DNA of 64,000 bases, taken from the NCBI GenBank assembly GCA_903772945.1, contig CAICTM010000184.1, positions 1 through 64,000 of the forward strand, read 5' to 3'. The stretch's first letter is position 1. Every line of letters starts with the position of its first letter. This stretch comes from Seminavis robusta (lineage: Eukaryota; Bacillariophyta; Bacillariophyceae; Naviculales; Naviculaceae). Positions 58,669-64,000 of this stretch are shown piece after piece. The notes beneath the pieces are model-generated. The model saw only the letters and a list, made by a program, of their open reading frames with translations, had not been told where the DNA came from and did not search any database. The position numbers were made by a program, and so were the translations under genes.

Positions 58669-60210
58669 TTACCAATCAATATCACCATATTCCAGCAACA
58701 GCATAGATCCAAAACACCAAACAGCATGAATCTTTCGGTTCCGTGTAAAGTTGAGGAGGAATCCTGCCAAGGTGACCAGGCACAGCTTCGGATGCATCAC
58801 AAAAAGATTGAGAACATAGGGCACTGCCGAAAATGTGCTGTTGGACGGGAAACAAAAGTAAGCAACAGGATCCAACCTGTTGATTTGATTCGCGCACCAG
58901 AACTTACGCATAGATTAGAAACAGGTACAAAGAGAATGTGAACAAGGGAGGGAGAATCTTCTTGAATCGAAGTGTGTGAAGAAACACTCCAAGGGAGCAT
59001 GTTCCCAGATTGAGAAGGAATACACCATGGACAATCTTCATATTTTGTGGCTCAATAAGGTCCAGATATATCATATACTGGATGTGAAAGCCAAGAAAGT
59101 ACTTTGCCCACAAATAAAAGATCTTGACCATTCTTGTTCCAATTTGGTAGAAGCGTTCCAAGTCTGATGAGCGGGAATTCTTCTGCCGGGATGTTGACTT
59201 GCTAAAGCTTGTCAGCGGGAAGAATGGGCGAATCAACACATATGGAAAGAAGACATACAACAATTCGGCGAGCTTCCCGGGTAGATTGGATCTCATACAC
59301 TCACGTCGGCCACTATCATAGTATGTTGAGGCCATAAAGCACAACAACTGAAAGTAGACGTTCTCATGAACAAAATCTCTGGTTAAGACTCCTTTGTCCG
59401 AGTAGTACCCTGCATCCTCGCCTTTGGGCAGAACCCTGAAGGAAAAGTAGGCTGAATATGCTTGTACAATGCCTGTTTGTCAAGGCAGCAGCATTACATG
59501 AGATGATGGCTGTGCAATACCTTCCTTGGCTTCTATCTAAACAATAGCAGGAATGAATGTCGCCAAAGGTTCTTACCATTGATTGCCAGCGAGTTGGTCA
59601 ACAGGCTCAGTGTGCCATCGTTCTTATAGTCTGTCATGAACTCCACAACGGCTAGAGCATATTGTATAATGAATAGAAGTCCCATGTAACGGTGCACTTT
59701 ATGCCTGATTGCTCTGTGTGTCCACACTCCCGCTCGAAAAGGAACCCAAACAAAAACACAAATCCAGGATGCCACAACTGCAGTGACCCCTGCTGCGATG
59801 AGGTATTCTTTTGTGCCTCGAAGATTCCCCTCATAGACCGAGGTCATCAGATCTTTTGTATACTCCAGAACGTTATTCATCATTTGCAAAGAAGTGGTGA
59901 CAGAAGACCAACAATTCTGCAGAGATTCGATGCTGTATATGCCACTGCTTGCTTGATTCAGAATAATGATCAGGACTGTAACGAAGAAACTGCTTGGAAT
60001 TTTGCCTCGCTCCTGCAAACTCTCGACAGTTTTCTTGGTTTCCACCACACTCTCATTACCAGAGGCTCCAACTGTCTTGGTTGGGGCCACTGGCACTGGC
60101 ATGGCAGCAGGTTCGGACTCGTCCGAACTTGAATCTGTGTACTCCTTTTTCTCTGGCAGATCTTCCTTTGGACCAAGGGTCTTTCCCATGTTGGGCACAG
60201 CAGATTTCAT
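58669..60210 (-). CDS. Multi-pass membrane protein of unknown family, copy B
   Basis: Three exons: 60210-59577, 59472-58908 and 58837-58669, with GT-AG introns of 104 and 70 nt; 1368 coding nt, 455 residues. The layout matches copy A: an acidic N-terminus (SSSDESEPAA), then FFVTVLIIILNQASSGIYSI, AGVTAVVASWICVFVWVPF, HRYMGLLFIIQYALAVVEFM, YSAYFSFRVLP, DAGYYSDKGV, ERFYQIGTRMVKIFYLWAKY, FLHTLRFKKILP, and the end HPKLCLVTLAGFLLNF...GDIDW. Introns 1 and 2 fall at exactly the same codons as in copy A. The intron that splits exon 3 in copy A is absent. Tandem duplication in the same orientation is clear. The role is unknown. Confidence 0.83.
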
Positions 60211-61888
60211 GGTGATCTCACTAAAAATCTTTGAGCTCTTTTTGTGTCTGTGTTTGATGGAGTGTTTGGTCCAGAGGAAGTTCTATGGATCACATTTCGG
60301 TGCGTTGTGCTGTGCAAGAGAGCGTCCGCTCACACAGCTTTTTCTTTTTTTCTGTAGTGGGGGTGGCGGGACGCGCTAATAAACGAGAAGCCAGTTCTGG
60401 CAAACCTGGATGGCAGTGAGGCTTCTCAAACCAAACGGAGTTGCGGAGAATGGGCTTTTACTCTAGAGGTAGTGCATTTCCTTTTTGTCAAACTGCGAGT
60501 TTGATCTTCGATTTTGAGTTTTGCTACAAAGCACGTCATTTTGCGTGGAGCCTTCTCTAGCTAGATTTTGCCTTCCGCATTCTTCAAGTTTCAGTCATCT
60601 TCTCAAAAATGAAATTGATCCTGCAAGCACGGAAAACAGGATTTCCCGCAACTCCATGCATGTGGAGTCTTCAATCTCCAGACGTTATCCAGGTTTAAGG
60701 GGTGGTTGAATGGATCGGTCGAGGGAATGTTTAGGAGAAGCCGCAAAAAAGTAACTGTTGTAGATTGTACCAGGGCAGGACGTGGACTACCGGTAACCGT
60801 ACTCCTGGGATGAGAGGATTAAAACCATTGGGAGCTGGTGCGCAGCATGCCCATGACTATGGCGGCAGCTGGGAGGTGTAAAAGAGCAACATGCTAAGTC
60901 CAAAGATTCTTGCAAACAGCAACTGAACGCTGCAGCCAGAGTCTACGTCCGGAATGTAATTGGAAATGACAACAGAATAAAAACAACACAGCCATGTAGC
61001 GAATCATGCAGGAGAACCACCGGTCAGATTTTCTTCTCAGAGATAGAATCGCCAGGTTTAGTCTCACTTGGCCATCAATATTTCGAGGAGGATTCCCGTG
61101 GAGAGGTTTCAAACCACTGTCCTGCAAACTCAAGGAACCGACATGATAGTGGCTGCGGCTTGCGATGATGTTGTCCCAAATCTGTGGTGAAAATCAAAGG
61201 GCACGCGTAGATCCACAAAGATTGCCAAGGAATTGGAAGAATGTCCCTTGATCTAGACTACCTTCACTAACCCCACTACCAGTAGCGTGGATCCTTCATA
61301 GTTAGCTAGGATCAGGTCCATAGTAGCCAGGACATGATCCTGGAGTTTGGTTCCCTTTGTTGCAATGAGGAATAGCATCACAGCACATCTAGCTGCCGGT
61401 AGTAGATGGACCCAAGGTCGCAACAAAAGGAAGGAATGATGATGAGGCGGGAACTGTTGGGGAGCTGAAAAGTACTTTAGGATCTCAGAGGAACTGAGTC
61501 ACAGTTCTCAGGCCATCCACGGGTACCGTACCACGTAGTCTACAATATGTATTAGTACGGTAGCCTTACGAAAGTAGTTGCGGTAAGATACAGTACCAGG
61601 TACCATCGCTTCTGTATGACAAGCTACGAGCTAACTGGTACCAGTAGCGAGTCGTAGTAGCAGGATGCAAGGATCCGATAGATTCGGTTCTGCGAAACGA
61701 GTGCCAAGCAAGTCTATCGGAAGGGTCCAAAACTCGATACAGTCCTGCCTCCTCCTCCGAGATCTTACTCCATTGATTGCCGCCGCTCCCCAAAACCAAT
61801 CTTTGTCTCACAATCTTCAAATCGAGCAAAACAAAATCTCCAAAAGAAAGCTTCCTCCAGCTCACAAAACCTTTGAAAACTGAATACA
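60211..61888. other. Divergent intergenic region, gene-free
   Basis: Nearly 1.7 kb between copy B (minus) and the SLC1 carrier (plus). It includes TACCGGTA at 60788-60795 and GGTACC-rich sequence at 61520-61660. No coding sequence was recognised. Confidence 0.5.
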
Positions 61889-63625
61889 ATGCCATCCAAC
61901 CACAACAAGAATACCAATGAGATGGTCGAATCCGAGGCCAACGCTCATCACACCGGTTGTGGTGTCCTTGGACGCTACCCAGTCCTCTCTGTTCTGATCT
62001 TTGCGGCCACTGGTTTGGCTATTGGCATTGGGCTTAGTGCATGGGAACCTGAAGATCCCACGGACAAGGAAACTGCTGTCAAGTGGATTGGGCTTGTGGG
62101 TGATATGTTCATCCGTGCCCTGAAGGCTGTGGTGCTTCCGCTTGTCTTTGTCAACGTAATCTTGTCCATGATTGATATGATGTCCGTTGGACGTGCGAGT
62201 GTGGTTGGAGGCAAGACCATTGGGTTGTACCTCTTGACTACTTTCGTTGCTTCAATCATTGGCATTGTTTCCATCCTCACCTTCAAAGGCCTCTTCAAGA
62301 CTGAAACAGTTGACAGCAACTTTGAGGCCAAGGTCCTACTTGGATGTTCCGCCGAAGAGGGTTCCTACCTTACCCATGGCGCCAATGGTACCGTTTTTTG
62401 CACTGCTTCCAACCTCACGGAAGATATGAGCAACTACTTTACAATTGAAGACATCGACAAAACCTTCGTCCATTCCTCAACTGGTGTGGCAGAACTCTCC
62501 TTTTCCGACACCTTGTACGATGGTGTCTTTGTCAAGATGATCCCCAGCAACATTTTCGTAGAGTTTGTCAACTCAAACTTTGCCGCAGTTGTGGTTTTTG
62601 CTATCTGTTTGGGTGCAGCCTTGTCGCGTTGCCTCTACAAGCGCGGAGTGAATACTGCTGATTCTGTCCTGATCAACTTTTTGAAAGAGGTGGATGATGT
62701 ACTGATCACTTTGATTCACTGGATCATTGCCATCACTCCCTTTGCTGTCTTGTCTTTGATTGCCAGCGCTGTTGGAGGCCAAAACGATCTGGCTGATGCA
62801 TTCAGCAACGTCGCCTACCTGTGCTTGGCCGTCATGAGTGGAATGTTTGTCCATGTCTTTGTGACCTACACAAGCATTTTGGGTTTCATTACTAAGTCAA
62901 ACCCCTTCGAGTACATGCGATTCATCATCCCGGCCCAGACCACGGCGTTTGCGTGTGCCAGCAGCGCCGCCACCCTTCCCGTCTCTATGCAGTGCGCCGA
63001 GGATTCTGGCAAAGTCCCTCCTTTCGTCGCCCGCTTCGTCCTTCCGCTCGGAGCCTCCATCAATATGGACGGATCTGCCATCTATGTAAGTTCTCAAGTT
63101 GCAACTGTGTCCTGCACAGTACGGTAGCTGGCCCGATGCACGAGATGACTCACAATGCCTCTTTGATCTTTTGCGATATCACAGTTCCCTTGTGCATGTG
63201 TCTGGTTGGCAGTTTTGAACGGCATTGAACCTACTTTTGGCAACTACGTATTGCTCTCTTTCCTGTCTACCATTGGAAGTGCTGGAACTGCTCCTGTCCC
63301 GGCAGCTGGTTTGGTGATGGTTTTGACTGCTTACAACTCTGTCTTTGGGACCACTGGAGTTCCAGATGGTTTTGAGTTTGTTGTGGCCATTGACTGGTTC
63401 TTGGACCGTCTTTGCACTGTCGTGAACGTTACGGGCGACAACATTGTGGCTCGCTCCATTGCCCACATGGTCGAGGAGGAGGAGGATGACGAGATGGAAA
63501 AGCCCGATGCCTCAACCAGGACCAAGCGCATGTCCGTTGCCGACTCCAATGATGAGGGAAGCAACCTCGAAGAGGAGGAAGAAGGCATTCCACCCGCTCT
63601 CAAGATGCCCGACTTCTCTGTCTAA
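61889..63625 (+). CDS. SLC1/EAAT-type dicarboxylate or amino acid:cation symporter
   Basis: Two exons, 61889-63085 and 63185-63625, with a 99-nt GT-AG intron in phase 0; 545 residues. The protein has the SLC1 plan. Helical segments run from VLSVLIFAATGLAIGIG, with MFIRALKAVVLPLVFVN (TM2), a long extracellular loop with N-glycosylation sites (GANGTVF, SNLTED), TTAFACASSAATLPVS (serine-rich hairpin HP1), and NMDGSAIY at the exon border continuing FPCACVWLAVLNGIEP (TM7 with the NMDG sodium site). Then come STIGSAGTAPVPAAGLV (HP2) and AIDWFLDRLCTVVNVTGDNI (TM8 with Asp and the Arg region). The tail is acidic. It should carry an acidic or neutral amino acid or dicarboxylate with Na+ at the plasma membrane. 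Confidence 0.93.
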
Positions 63626-64000
63626 AGGATCCTTAGAAGCGATGGATCCCTTTCATGCTTCCATTCTCCTCTTCCGAGCCTCCAAGCCCAAAGAAGTATC
63701 TGACTGGTTGGCGAAACCGCTGGCTAGCACCATGCTAACGCCACCAGGTCCAACCTACATGTAGGTATCGGTACCAGTGTGTATGCAATTTTATTATGAT
63801 AAACTATAAACCCTGTTTTGGATAGTTAAAATGGTTCCACTATTCAGCCACCTGAACGGGAGGTATCTAAAGCACCGTATTTCATTGGGGGATGTTGGGC
63901 CCGGGGGCGACACAGCACCAGTGGTGCCACATGGTACAACTCGAACAAATCCTGCTTGTGGCAGTTTTCTCCTCGTCGACCTGCACTTGAGGTTCGCGGA
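63626..64000. other. 3' flank to window end
   Basis: This is the SLC1 gene 3' UTR and beyond. A TACATGTAGGTA palindrome-like word lies near 63759. Nothing else is recognised. Confidence 0.4.

Overview
The window is nuclear DNA from a eukaryotic alga, most probably a diatom and perhaps a raphid pennate. The support is: short GT-AG introns of about 70-120 nt; plastid-type targeting (signal peptide followed by an Ala-Phe cleavage motif) on two proteins; and gene families common in diatoms (Ty3/gypsy-type retroelement, EF-hand Na+/Ca2+ exchanger-like protein, P-loop protein of Crinkler/RHS type, SLC1 carrier). No rRNA, tRNA or organelle marker was recognised, so the species is open.

Layout. 1-7.6 kb: a small helical-repeat protein, a fused FetB-FetA-like transporter with a 12-nt micro-exon, and an NAD(P)-dependent sugar/sterol-type dehydrogenase. 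7.85-13.08 kb: a 5.2-kb DNA transposon of the Merlin (ISXO2/IS1595-like) group. It has 67-bp terminal inverted repeats and carries two divergent genes, the DDE transposase and a spliced accessory gene. 13-20.4 kb: a fragment of an exchanger gene, a thylakoid-lumen protein, the complete EF-hand exchanger, a membrane-anchored Nudix hydrolase and a basic hypothetical protein. 20.5-21 kb: a small foldback element filled with AAGGGGTTGTT units. 21.2-28.7 kb: a DUF6729-like DDE transposase gene split by a 4.5-kb gypsy-type LTR retrotransposon, with a 5-bp target duplication. 28.7-30.8 kb: a gene-free repeat zone with a perfect 95-bp inverted repeat.

30.8-44.2 kb is gene-rich: Tpt1, a second Nudix gene in a head-to-head pair with it, a large coiled-coil protein, ENY2/Sus1, a CRAL-TRIO protein, a plastid mTERF and a P-loop protein. 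A truncated copy of the mTERF 5' end follows at 44.5 kb. 46-54.5 kb: a Lys/Glu-rich coiled-coil protein, a secreted protein, a FabG4-like reductase with a decayed tandem copy, and an EDR2 (DUF1336) protein. 55.4-60.2 kb: a tandem pair of paralogous multi-pass membrane proteins. Their exon structures differ by one intron, which creates a 17-nt micro-exon. 61.9-63.6 kb: an SLC1/EAAT-type carrier.

The genes do not form one pathway. The main themes are nested mobile elements, recent local duplication with decay, very small exons, and divergent gene pairs with short shared promoters. Exon joins were worked out by hand from splice consensus, reading phase and family homology. Codon sums are multiples of three for every spliced gene except the fetB-fetA gene.
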